Shown here in pieces: positions 17,301-24,765 of a stretch of 36,007 bases of DNA. The notes beneath the pieces were generated by a model. The model was not told where the DNA came from. It did no database searches and saw only the letters and a program-made list of their open reading frames with translations. The translations under genes and the position numbers were made by a program. The stretch's first letter is position 1, and each line of letters begins with the position of its first letter. The stretch is from M3007 sp038203695 (lineage in GTDB: Bacteria; Bacteroidota; Bacteroidia; Chitinophagales; Saprospiraceae): assembly GCA_038203695.1 (NCBI GenBank), contig JBBRDQ010000026.1, positions 1 through 36,007 of the forward strand. The letters are read 5' to 3'.

Positions 17301-17643
17301 AATATGAGGTGTTTTAGAAATAAAATTTTCATGGCAAGTTAAAAAAACTGTGCCAAATGGAGGAGTAAGAATTATTAAGATGAAGACCACGCTTTTCTGC
17401 ACATTATACCCACCTGAAATTGGTTTTGAAAAAAAAAGTTTTCAAAATTGGCAAACGAAACATTTTGCCTCTTGGATAACTTTAAGGCAGCGGTGATGAA
17501 ATTTTTTGAAAATATCCAACAGTATAAAGAAGAACTCGGAACCCTAATGACGCCAAAATACTGCAATAATTACGGTTCTTCTACCATGAACAAGTGTTCA
17601 AAACGAATCATTCACTCATTTACTCACCTAAATTCTTACTATT
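17301..17643. other. AT-rich gap holding a transposase remnant
   Basis: This 343-base stretch has no intact gene. It holds the start region of the DUF3891 gene on the minus strand, poly-A/T tracts around 17330-17345 and 17429-17442, the probable IS630-type remnant (17448-17573), and the leader of the barrel gene at 17644. No convincing TAnnTTTG box was found for either flanking gene. Confidence 0.5.
17448..17573 (+). pseudogene. Probable C-terminal remnant of an IS630-type transposase
   Basis: The plus-strand frame reads NFKAAVMKFFENIQQYKEEL followed by GTLMTPKY. This matches, from memory, the C-terminal pattern of IS630-family DDE transposases (F-x-x-F-K-x-A-(I/V)-x-x-F-F-x-N-(I/L)-x-x-Y-x-x-E-L-x-x-L-(M/I/L)-T). 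A stop at 17427 in the same frame cuts off anything upstream and no catalytic DDE residues are present, so at most the last 40-odd codons survive. It marks past mobile-element activity in the AT-rich gap. Confidence is limited by the short length. Confidence 0.45.
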
Positions 17644-18294
17644 ATGATAATTATTAGATCCGCCTGCTTTATTTTTCTGCTTTTTGCTTCTTGTTTTTTT
17701 GCAGACAACGCCGCTGCACAAACGCGTTTTGGAATAGCAGCCGGCGTAGGTACTGCAACACAAATTCTAAAACAAAATTCGCCCTCTACCTCATTCGAGC
17801 CGGTTAATACAATTTCATGGCAAGCTGGTTTATCGGGAAGCGGTTATCTGTTCAAATCTACCCATCTGGGTTGGCAGTTGGGCGCTGCTTTCATTCAAAA
17901 AGGGGCAGGATACCGCCAGCAGCGTAATCCAGATCTGTTTTTGCCTGACACGAGCTGGGTGCAACCCATTCAACAAGCGGCATTGCAAGTATCAGTCACC
18001 TATCGCCTTTGGCATGGACTTACCCTCTTGGCAGGAACGGAGCAATCTTACCGACTCAATAAAATTGATGCGAATTCTGTATTGTTTCTCAATCGGAAAA
18101 GCCAGTATGACGCTGCCATCCTGGCTGGTTTGAGTTACCATTTTGCTAATTTTGAAGTGGGATTGCTAGCCTCGCGTTCTATCACGCCAATCGGATTGTA
18201 TGAAATTCAGGACGTTCCGGAGGAGCCAAAAACATTTGTCCACTCATTTTCCGATCAGTATGTACACTTACGCGGGATTTATTATTTCTGGTAA
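17644..18294 (+). CDS. PorT-like outer-membrane beta-barrel protein
   Basis: A 216-residue protein with a signal peptide (SACFIFLLFASCFFADNAAAQ, cleaved after AQ). The mature part has the alternating hydrophobic/aromatic strands of a small eight-stranded-like barrel (RFGIAAGVGTA, GWQLGAAFIQKGAGYR, ALQVSVTYRLWHGL, FEVGLLASRSITP) and ends in aromatic residues (IYYFW), a typical barrel C-terminus. It resembles the PorT/OMP_b-brl_2 porin family of Bacteroidota. It stands alone, follows the transposase remnant and ends just before the right-hand island hairpin. No specific function can be given. Confidence 0.75.
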   Translation: MIIIRSACFIFLLFASCFFADNAAAQTRFGIAAGVGTATQILKQNSPSTSFEPVNTISWQAGLSGSGYLFKSTHLGWQLGAAFIQKGAGYRQQRNPDLFLPDTSWVQPIQQAALQVSVTYRLWHGLTLLAGTEQSYRLNKIDANSVLFLNRKSQYDAAILAGLSYHFANFEVGLLASRSITPIGLYEIQDVPEEPKTFVHSFSDQYVHLRGIYYFW

Positions 18295-18315
18295 AATATC
18301 CCAGATAAAATATCA

Positions 18316-18355
18316 AAAAGGCCGACTCACAACGTTACTTGTGAGTCGGCCTTTT
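18316..18355. terminator. Perfect 17-bp hairpin, bidirectional terminator (right boundary of island)
   Basis: Arms 18316-18332 and 18339-18355 pair perfectly over 17 bp around CGTTAC, with A and T runs on the two sides. It sits between convergent genes (barrel ending at 18294, GlsB-type gene ending at 18378), so it can terminate both. The core 18320-18351 is the exact reverse complement of 14144-14175. Confidence 0.85.
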
Positions 18356-18377
18356 CATTCAACAGATCGAACCTGTA

Positions 18378-18626
18378 TCAGGTCCGCCGGACCAATCCGA
18401 TCAAAAACAGGAACACCAGCGCGCCCAGGACGGCGGTCAAAATGTTGCCCAGCAATCCGGCGCCCAGAAACAGCCCCGTTTCCCGGCAGATCCAGCTACC
18501 GACAAATGCGCCTACAATACCGACAACGATATTGCCTAGTAAGCCAAAACCGTAGCCGCGGCGAATTTCGCCTGCGAGCCAGCCCGCTACCGCTCCAATG
18601 AGCAGTGTAATTAAAATGCCTTCCAT
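18378..18626 (-). CDS. GlsB/YeaQ/YmgE family stress-response membrane protein
   Basis: An 82-residue, almost wholly hydrophobic protein with three predicted membrane helices: GILITLLIGAVAGWLAGEI, then GFGLLGNIVVGIVGAFVG, then LGNILTAVLGALVFLFLIG. The glycine pattern GxxAGWLAG and the GLLGNIVVGIVGAFVG block are characteristic of the transglycosylase-associated GlsB/YeaQ family, induced by stress in several bacteria and of unclear mechanism. The start is set at ATG 18626; the reading frame extends 12 codons further but that stretch is not hydrophobic and not family-like. Confidence 0.88.
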   Translation of the reverse strand: MEGILITLLIGAVAGWLAGEIRRGYGFGLLGNIVVGIVGAFVGSWICRETGLFLGAGLLGNILTAVLGALVFLFLIGLVRRT

Positions 18627-18690
18627 AATAGGTTGTGTTTTAAGTGTGATAATATTTCGCATAGCACATTAAAAACACGTGCCAAAGGTT

Positions 18691-19767
18691 TTATTGGTGG
18701 GCTACTGCAATGACCCCCTGGCCGGAAAACGGGCGTGACTGCCCCGCCGTATTGAATAATGCACACTGAAATGCCACCTGTTTTTTCTGCGTCGGCAATC
18801 CGTTTTCATTCGCGTCGTACGCCGTTGAACGGACGATTTGAAAAAACGAATCCATCGGCTGCGCGGCCCGATCGGAACGCCAGATAACGCCTTGCGCGTC
18901 TACCCATTGCAACGTCACTTTATTGAAAAATCCGGGCGGCGTAAAATTTGTTGAAAAATTCAAGGTGGCGGAAGACAATGCACTTAACTGCTGGACGCCG
19001 TCCAGCGCAGCCCTTGCGGTATTGCCGATCGAATCAATTACGATTACACTATAAGCGGATTGGGGGACGGTATCGGTAAAAATAACAGCGGTTGACTCTC
19101 CGGTGTTCCATTGATAAAAGAGTGGCGGCGTACCCTGACTGGCCTGCGCGATTAATTGATAGCCACCATTAACAAAGGCGGTTTTTATGCCCACTGTCGG
19201 ATAGCGGGCCGGGTTGAGCGGATCGATGCGTCGGGAAATCGTGCTGGCCAAACCATTGCTGCTAAAAGCGGACAACTGGATATCCAACGGAACAAAGTTG
19301 TCAAAAGGCAACGTGGTCGAAGTATCGGGCCCTTCTAAGATAAGGGTAGAATTCAGTGAAAGCAAAAAATTATCATAGAGACCGGGGTTTTGTACACTAA
19401 ATGTGCCGTTGTATCCGGTCGCAACGCTATTGGATTTATAATCGTAAAAACCTGGTCCGAAAGCGGTTGAATCCGCAAAAAAGCCTTGAAATTCAAAGCG
19501 CAGACTGCCGGCGCAGTTGCCTTCCGGACAGCTCACGTCGGCGAAAGTGCTGGTACTAATTTGCGAATCCACGGCCACCGGTACGATCTGCGTGAATAAA
19601 TAGCGGTTATTCAGCCCGGCAGTCACCGTATCGGTGACGGGATCAGTAACAAACCCTACCGACAATTCGGGCGATTCGAAATAGTTCTTCGGATCTTCAG
19701 GCTGCTCCTTTTGGCAAGCGCCGAAAAAACACAGCAATAAGCCGCCGAATATGGTTATTTTTCTCAT
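18691..19767 (-). CDS. Lipoprotein of the second sigma module
   Basis: A 358-residue protein beginning at ATG 19767. MRKITIFGGLLLCFFGAC is a lipoprotein signal with the lipidated cysteine at residue 18. The mature part is beta-rich with no recognised domain. It contains a PKD-like stretch (AQASQGTPPLFYQWNTGEST) and two cysteine pairs. The start is two bases past the stop of the barrel-fusion gene, giving a tight sigma-barrel-lipoprotein operon. The frame also reads far upstream through the barrel gene, but that part is a shadow without coding sense. The lipoprotein may be a periplasmic or surface partner of the barrel. That role is inferred from position only. Confidence 0.8.
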   Translation of the reverse strand: MRKITIFGGLLLCFFGACQKEQPEDPKNYFESPELSVGFVTDPVTDTVTAGLNNRYLFTQIVPVAVDSQISTSTFADVSCPEGNCAGSLRFEFQGFFADSTAFGPGFYDYKSNSVATGYNGTFSVQNPGLYDNFLLSLNSTLILEGPDTSTTLPFDNFVPLDIQLSAFSSNGLASTISRRIDPLNPARYPTVGIKTAFVNGGYQLIAQASQGTPPLFYQWNTGESTAVIFTDTVPQSAYSVIVIDSIGNTARAALDGVQQLSALSSATLNFSTNFTPPGFFNKVTLQWVDAQGVIWRSDRAAQPMDSFFQIVRSTAYDANENGLPTQKKQVAFQCALFNTAGQSRPFSGQGVIAVAHQ

Positions 19768-19769
19768 AA

Positions 19770-21209
19770 TTAATTGATTAACAACCAGTAAACGCCTAGA
19801 TCGAGGTACGGACCGGCTGCATTGACGGTTATCTCCGGCGCAGGTAATATCACGCTTGTCGGGCGATAATAGCCGCGTAGCCACACGCCCAACTGTGGAG
19901 TAGCCTGCCAGGTAACGCCCGCAAAAGGGGACACCCACCGCTGCCGGTACGCCGCACGTTTGGCCGCTACATTCACAGTGGTAATTACAGGCGTACTCTG
20001 TAGCGACTCGGTGTAAGTTTTGGTTTGTGTAGCCATAACACGGAGCAATGTACCCGGCGTAATACCCGCTTCCAGGGCAAACCGCCGCTGCTGCCATCGT
20101 ATGCCAAGCGGGATTTCAAGGGACTGTACAGCTTGGGTTTCCGTCTTCCACCGGGTGGACTGGTATCCAAAACTGTAGCGCAAATCGGTGATTTCCTGTA
20201 AAAATGCGCTGTTGCCGGTTACCGGCATGTATCGCCAGGTCATGCCGGCGAAAGGATGCCATTTGCTGCTCGGCTTGTAGGTCACAAGAATGCCTGCATT
20301 GCCACCAACCTGGGTGTTTTTATAAACGGTGCTTGCTGCTGCCAGCCCAATCGAGAACCGCCGTTGGGGCGGCGCTTTTTTGATAATTGCCGGGCTGACA
20401 AAGGAGAGCAGGTGCCATTGTTCCGGTACAATGCCAAGCGGCTGAATGAGAACCGGAATAAATTCCAGACCGGTCAATAATGTTGGCAGTGCTATCCCGG
20501 CTGTACCGTTACGGGTCGTGTCGGCAGGATTGGCCATCGCAACTTCAGCGGATAAAGCGGTGCGGGTGGTTGCCAGCGTATCATTTGTGGCGGCTGTTGC
20601 CGCCGGCACACGGGTCTTACCGGGTGTCGGGAGTGTTGTTGCTTGATCGGTTATAACCTGACCGCCTTTTTTCTGTTGGCCGACGCCGGATTTTTGGGGG
20701 CTGTTTTTAATAATGTCTGCCTTGGCAGGCGTAGGTTTACGGGGTGCAGCCCTGGTTGTCCGACTGTTTTTGGTAGATTTTTGACCAGTTTCGCTTACTG
20801 GTGTGGCGGGTTCGTCAAATGCATCCGCTTTGTCCAGTTTTGCTCTAAGATATTGTTTCTCAATCTCTTGTCTTTGCGCTTCGGTGCGTATGGCAGTGTT
20901 GGTAGTAGTGCCGGAAGCCGGTTGGCCCGCCTTGCTTTTTGCTGGAATGTCGTTCGTAGGTTGATTGGATGCGGTGATGGCGATCGGTTCGCGGGCTGCC
21001 CATTGCCAGGCCATATAACCACTGCCGCTCAGCAGCAGCAGTCCGCAAAACCACCACCAGAACACGAAGCGCCGCCGCTTACGCCGCTTCGCTTCATCGG
21101 CAGCCAGCATAGCTTCGGCCTGTTCCCAATATTCCTCCCGGAAAGGGAATCGCTCCAACGGGTCGTCGCTGTTGAATTTTTGGTGCATGAATTCGTCTAT
21201 ATTTTCCAT
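19770..21209 (-). CDS. Inner-membrane anchored protein with periplasmic linker and C-terminal outer-membrane barrel
   Basis: A 479-residue protein starting at ATG 21209, five bases after the sigma stop. Residues 1-47 are cytoplasmic and acidic/basic (MENIDEFMHQKF, then EAKRRKRRR). One helix at about 48-68 (FVFWWWFCGLLLLSGSGYMAW) follows a positive cluster, so the N-terminus should be inside. Residues about 72-280 are a Lys/Pro/Thr/Ala-rich low-complexity linker. Residues about 285-479 have barrel-type strands (RRFSIGLAAASTVYKN, HPFAGMTWRYMPV, PLGIRWQQRRFALEAGI, GPYLDLGVYWLLIN). There is no cleavable signal peptide. In Bacteroidota such proteins are usually annotated just as outer-membrane beta-barrel proteins. 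The position beside an ECF sigma gene and the N-in helix suggest an anti-sigma or sigma-anchoring role, which is inference. Confidence 0.8.
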   Translation of the reverse strand: MENIDEFMHQKFNSDDPLERFPFREEYWEQAEAMLAADEAKRRKRRRFVFWWWFCGLLLLSGSGYMAWQWAAREPIAITASNQPTNDIPAKSKAGQPASGTTTNTAIRTEAQRQEIEKQYLRAKLDKADAFDEPATPVSETGQKSTKNSRTTRAAPRKPTPAKADIIKNSPQKSGVGQQKKGGQVITDQATTLPTPGKTRVPAATAATNDTLATTRTALSAEVAMANPADTTRNGTAGIALPTLLTGLEFIPVLIQPLGIVPEQWHLLSFVSPAIIKKAPPQRRFSIGLAAASTVYKNTQVGGNAGILVTYKPSSKWHPFAGMTWRYMPVTGNSAFLQEITDLRYSFGYQSTRWKTETQAVQSLEIPLGIRWQQRRFALEAGITPGTLLRVMATQTKTYTESLQSTPVITTVNVAAKRAAYRQRWVSPFAGVTWQATPQLGVWLRGYYRPTSVILPAPEITVNAAGPYLDLGVYWLLIN

Positions 21210-21214
21210 CGCTG

Positions 21215-21775
21215 TCAGGCTGTATTTGTAGTTATTTCCGCAATCCACCTGCGCAGTTGTCCGCGCGCATGGCTCACATGCCATTTGGAAGTGCCCTCGC
21301 TCATCCCTAGTAATTCACTGATTTCACGGTGACTGAATCCATCGAGCGCAAACAGGTTGAACACTTGCTGCGTAATCGGTGGCAAACGTCGCAACAGGGC
21401 TTCCAGGTGTTGCACGTCCAGGCGTTGATCGGCTTCATTCCAGGCAATCGGTTCATCGGGGTAAGCGCGTTCGATATTTTCCGTAAAAACGGTTAAATCG
21501 CGCCATTTCTTTTCCCGTCGAAATTCGTCGATGGCCGTATTGATCATAATACGCCGGATCCAGGCCTCAAAAGGCACCTCTTCCCGGCGGTACGTATGCA
21601 AATGGTTGATTATTTTCAGAAACCCGCTATTTACCGCCGATGCCGCCTCCTGCGCATCGCGCCGGTACCGCATCGCTACTGCCATCAATACCGGAAAGCA
21701 GACGCGATACAAGGCGTATTGTGCCTTGCGATCGCCCTGATGGGCGGCTTGCAACAGTTGCGGATCGATGTTCAT
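21215..21775 (-). CDS. ECF-type RNA polymerase sigma factor
   Basis: A 186-residue protein of normal ECF length. Region 2 spans about residues 20-90, with the AWIRRIMINTAIDEFRREKK helix. Region 4 spans about 125-175, with the helix-turn-helix FSHREISELLGMSEGTSKWHVSHARGQLRR. It would direct RNA polymerase to a dedicated promoter set, probably controlled by the co-transcribed membrane/barrel protein five bases downstream. A candidate promoter (TTG, 18 bases, TACCTTTA) lies upstream. Compared with the sigma at 14306 it lacks the C-terminal membrane extension, which here is supplied by the separate downstream gene. Confidence 0.9.
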   Translation of the reverse strand: MNIDPQLLQAAHQGDRKAQYALYRVCFPVLMAVAMRYRRDAQEAASAVNSGFLKIINHLHTYRREEVPFEAWIRRIMINTAIDEFRREKKWRDLTVFTENIERAYPDEPIAWNEADQRLDVQHLEALLRRLPPITQQVFNLFALDGFSHREISELLGMSEGTSKWHVSHARGQLRRWIAEITTNTA

Positions 21776-21812
21776 GCAGGTTGGTATGGCGTTGGCCGGA
21801 GGGAAACGATGC

Positions 21813-21841
21813 TAAAGGTAAAAAACTGTCTGGCTTGCCAA
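21813..21841 (-). promoter_or_regulatory. Candidate promoter of the second sigma module
   Basis: On the minus strand TTG (21841-21839) is followed after 18 bases by TACCTTTA (21820-21813), one mismatch from TAnnTTTG. The distance to the ATG at 21775 is about 37 bases. Confidence 0.4.
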
Positions 21842-21929
21842 TATTAATCCCATTACGCAAATAGCGGTACGAAGGTTGGGGGGAGTTGAAAAAAAGTGAC
21901 GAATGAAATAGTTGAGGTACGATTCACGC

Positions 21930-22982
21930 TTATTTTCCGGGCGTGAACGAAACAAAGACCGGGTAATGGTCGGAGAAGTTGCCATGTACGGTGCGGCACG
22001 AAAGCGTTTTGCAGGATTTTTCCAGCAGAATGTAGTCGATGCGCAAGAATGGCAAGACCCCTGCGAAGGTGGTACCGAAACCCAGCCCTTTTTCGCGGAA
22101 TGTATCGGTGAGTCCGGGCGAGAGCAACGCATAGACATACGAGTTGGGGGTATCATTAAAATCGCCGCAGACCAGTACGGGGCGCGGACAGCGCTGAATG
22201 TGGTCGCGCAAACGCTGGGCCTGCTCGGCGCGCACCGTGGTGGCGCTACCCACCCGGCCTAACACACTACCGATCTCGTGGATGGTCTCACTGTCGTTCA
22301 ATTCGCGATCCTCGATCACCTTTTCGGTATCGTTGGTTACCTTATTTGACTGTAAATGAACGCTGTATACGCGAATGATTTGCTGGTCGATGCGCACATC
22401 CACCCAAAGCGTTGAATTCGCAGTTTTGCCAAACGGGATTTCACCGCCACCCTCCATCGGGTAACGGCTGAGGATTACGGTGCCTTTTTGTAAATTAAAA
22501 TTGTAGGCATACCCCATTTTGGCCGCCAGCAAGGGGTAAAACTTGCCACTGGTTTCCTGGGTGCACAAAATATCGGGATCGCCATTTTCCTTTAAAAACT
22601 GGGCGTATTCGCCGGCGGTTTTTTCGCGCAGTGCATCGGTCATTTTTTTGCCCCGGAACAAACCGCCGAGGTTGTGCGTCGCCACCGTAATTGCGTTTTC
22701 CGGTACGGTATCTTTCGCAAAATCGAATCCGACAAAACCGGTGAGATATTCCCAGCCCAACAAGATAATCCCCAAATGGTAGAGTGCAAAACGATTTTTG
22801 CGCCAGGACCAAATAACCAGCAAAACGACATTTGCCGCCAGCAACCACGGATATGCCGTGCCCAAAAATGCCAGCCAGCGGAACGTAACCGGATTCACCA
22901 TTGGGCACAGGTATGCCAACATCGTCATGACCACGACGATAAAACTGGTAATTCTGACGATGCTGCGCAACAACGAAATCAT
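21930..22982 (-). CDS. Endonuclease/exonuclease/phosphatase (EEP) family membrane protein
   Basis: A 350-residue protein. Residues about 1-75 contain two to three hydrophobic helices (RITSFIVVVMTMLAYLCPM, WLLAANVVLLVIW). The rest is an EEP domain with the catalytic landmarks in order: ATHNLGGLF (Asn), CTQETSG (Glu), VYSVHLQSNK, CGDFNDTPNS (Asp/Asn) and FSDHYPVF (the final DH). Members are metal-dependent phosphodiesterases acting on nucleic acids, phospholipids or inositol phosphates. The substrate here is unknown, and the membrane anchor suggests a periplasm-facing or lipid-linked role. It is the last gene of the mutL-rhomboid-rhomboid set, 36 bases after the second rhomboid gene. Confidence 0.88.
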   Translation of the reverse strand: MISLLRSIVRITSFIVVVMTMLAYLCPMVNPVTFRWLAFLGTAYPWLLAANVVLLVIWSWRKNRFALYHLGIILLGWEYLTGFVGFDFAKDTVPENAITVATHNLGGLFRGKKMTDALREKTAGEYAQFLKENGDPDILCTQETSGKFYPLLAAKMGYAYNFNLQKGTVILSRYPMEGGGEIPFGKTANSTLWVDVRIDQQIIRVYSVHLQSNKVTNDTEKVIEDRELNDSETIHEIGSVLGRVGSATTVRAEQAQRLRDHIQRCPRPVLVCGDFNDTPNSYVYALLSPGLTDTFREKGLGFGTTFAGVLPFLRIDYILLEKSCKTLSCRTVHGNFSDHYPVFVSFTPGK

Positions 22983-23018
22983 GGATTATGGTTTGGATGA
23001 GTGGTTTTCTAGCACCAA

Positions 23019-23948
23019 TTACTTTTTACTGGCATCATACAGAAAATCCTTCTCCTCTTGGGTGAGGCTGTCGTAGCCGGAAGCTTTAATTTTATCCAGA
23101 ATAGCATCCAGTCGTTCCTGGTAGGAGATGTTGGAGGCATCGGAGCGGTTGTTGGCCGCCCGCCCGCCGCGGGTGGCCGTCATAGCGGGTTGTGGCCGGC
23201 GTTTCGGGGCGCGTTTGCGAACGGAAAACCAACCCAGTATGCGATCCAGCAAGCGATTGACCGGTTCTGAGAGGTCCTTGCCATCGCGCAGTTTGTACGC
23301 AAACCAGCAACCCATGAGAAAACCGCCGATGTGGGCCGCATGTCCGCCCGTATTACTTTGGGTAGTCAACCCGATCAGATCGAGCAACAGCATGATTAGC
23401 ACGATGTATTTCAACTTTACTTCGCCTAACAGGATCAGCACCACGCGGTAATCGGGCGCGAGAATCAACGCTGTGCCGGCCAGCGCCATGATCGCACCCG
23501 ATGCGCCCAATGCATAGTAACCCACGCCCAGAAAGGACAGTTGCGCCGAAATAAAATACAGTAAATTAGCGAATAAACCGCCCAGCAAATAAATCGGCAG
23601 TACGCGCCGGTCGCCGATCAGATCGCTGACAATGGTGCCGAATAAGTACAACGCGATGGTGTTGCCCAGAAAGTGGCCAAATCCTTCGTGCAGAAAAATA
23701 CTCGTTAAGGGCGTCCACGGATGCCACAGCAATGCGATTCCATTGCCCTGCATACACAGCTGGGTGAGGGCATTCTGGAAAATAACCCACGATGCCGCCG
23801 CGTCGCCGCGCATGGCCAGCCAGATAAAAAAATGCACCAGATTGACCAGTACAAACACGCCAAAATTGATGATAACCAAGCGGGTTACCATGCTTCCGAC
23901 GCGAAACGCTTGCGTCATATCATCCCAAATTGACCGAAAAACCGCCAT
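23019..23948 (-). CDS. Rhomboid family intramembrane serine protease (long form)
   Basis: A 309-residue polytopic membrane protein. The catalytic serine lies in GASGAIMALAG (S150) and the histidine in GGHAAHIGG (H206). The upstream FLHEGFGHFLGN motif (H87, H92, N96) fits the oxyanion region. After the last membrane helix there is a cytoplasmic tail of about 90 residues ending LDAILDKIKASGYDSLTQEE, a conserved C-terminal element of Bacteroidota rhomboids. The protein cleaves transmembrane helices of other proteins inside the membrane; its substrates are unknown. It follows another rhomboid gene in the mutL operon. Confidence 0.92.
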   Translation of the reverse strand: MAVFRSIWDDMTQAFRVGSMVTRLVIINFGVFVLVNLVHFFIWLAMRGDAAASWVIFQNALTQLCMQGNGIALLWHPWTPLTSIFLHEGFGHFLGNTIALYLFGTIVSDLIGDRRVLPIYLLGGLFANLLYFISAQLSFLGVGYYALGASGAIMALAGTALILAPDYRVVLILLGEVKLKYIVLIMLLLDLIGLTTQSNTGGHAAHIGGFLMGCWFAYKLRDGKDLSEPVNRLLDRILGWFSVRKRAPKRRPQPAMTATRGGRAANNRSDASNISYQERLDAILDKIKASGYDSLTQEEKDFLYDASKK

Positions 23949-23951
23949 TTC

Positions 23952-23979
23952 AATTACGAATTACGAATTACGAATTACG
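23952..23979. repeat. Four tandem copies of the heptamer AATTACG
   Basis: Four perfect head-to-tail copies of AATTACG occupy the short gap between the two rhomboid genes, followed by a degenerate fifth (AATTTGC). A further related GTAATTG appears near 24031. Confidence 0.9.
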
Positions 23980-24048
23980 AATTTGCTAGCATTACGGGTT
24001 ATCAACTACAAGTCACGGGCAGAAACTTTCGTAATTGAAAAGTCGCAA

Positions 24049-24723
24049 CTAATTGATTCGCCGGTTATTAATACGTCCTTTATACCAGATAAGAATCAAT
24101 ATAAAACCGAATAAAGCGCCGCCAAGGTGCGCAAAATGCGCTATGCCGGGGCTATAACCACCAATCCCTGAAAACAACTCGATGCCGGCCATGATGGGTA
24201 CAAAAAACTTGGCCTTGATGGGAATAGGCGGAAAAAACAACCGCAATTCTACATTGGGGAAGAGCACGGCGAAGGCGACAAAAATTCCGAAAATGGCCCC
24301 CGATGCCCCTACCGACGGCATTTCCCACAATGGGTCGAAACCCGGTTGTTGTGCGCTCCAAAACTCTATACCGGCTTGCAACGCCCAGGCACCCAGGCCG
24401 CAAAAGAGATAGTAAAACAAAAAGCGCCGATGCCCCCAGACCATTTCCACCATCGGGCCAAAAAAATACAGCGAGAGCATGTTGAAGGCCAAATGCGCAA
24501 TACCGCCGTGCATGAACATGTGCGTAAAAATCTGGTACGGCTGAAAATGTTCCGATAATACCGGGAATACGGCTAATTGCATCCGCCCCAGATCGGTCAG
24601 GATAAAGGTCTCCGGATCGCGGTGTTCCGGCCCCAGCAAAACATAGGTCGCAATATATACCAGGACATTAATGATGATGAGATGACGAACAACTCCGCTA
24701 AAGGGTTGGTAAGATTGCAGCAT
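24049..24723 (-). CDS. Rhomboid family intramembrane serine protease (short form)
   Basis: A 224-residue protein of about six membrane helices. The catalytic serine is S141 in SVGASGAIFG, the histidine H199 in HFAHLGGALFG, and THMFMHGGIAHLAFNM (about 67-82) carries the conserved His/Asn residues of loop 1/helix 2. The size is that of the minimal rhomboid core. It follows mutL by 42 bases on the same strand and precedes the long-form rhomboid, so both are probably co-transcribed with mutL. Confidence 0.93.
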   Translation of the reverse strand: MLQSYQPFSGVVRHLIIINVLVYIATYVLLGPEHRDPETFILTDLGRMQLAVFPVLSEHFQPYQIFTHMFMHGGIAHLAFNMLSLYFFGPMVEMVWGHRRFLFYYLFCGLGAWALQAGIEFWSAQQPGFDPLWEMPSVGASGAIFGIFVAFAVLFPNVELRLFFPPIPIKAKFFVPIMAGIELFSGIGGYSPGIAHFAHLGGALFGFILILIWYKGRINNRRIN

Positions 24724-24765
24724 TGTTTAACTGTTTATAGGCACCGATCCGGTGCTTTGACCTTT

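Noticed and set aside
17301..17402. Hydrophobic N-terminal extension of the DUF3891 protein, resembling a signal peptide
   Set aside because: Family members begin with MIV...GW, matching ATG 17300; the extension falls in AT-rich leader sequence where hydrophobic codons arise by chance. Not fully excluded.
19768..20097. Upstream extension of the lipoprotein frame
   Set aside because: It overlaps the barrel gene in another frame, and the lipoprotein signal at ATG 19767 gives a clear start.
20643..21332. Open frame of 229 codons on the plus strand
   Set aside because: Antisense to the linker and anchor of the barrel-fusion protein; cysteine/arginine-rich and domain-free.
21923..21947. TTCACGC/GCGTGAA inverted repeat at the end of the EEP gene
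   Set aside because: It overlaps the stop codon, the stem is only 7 bp with an 11-base loop, and no T run follows on the minus strand, so it is not called as a terminator.
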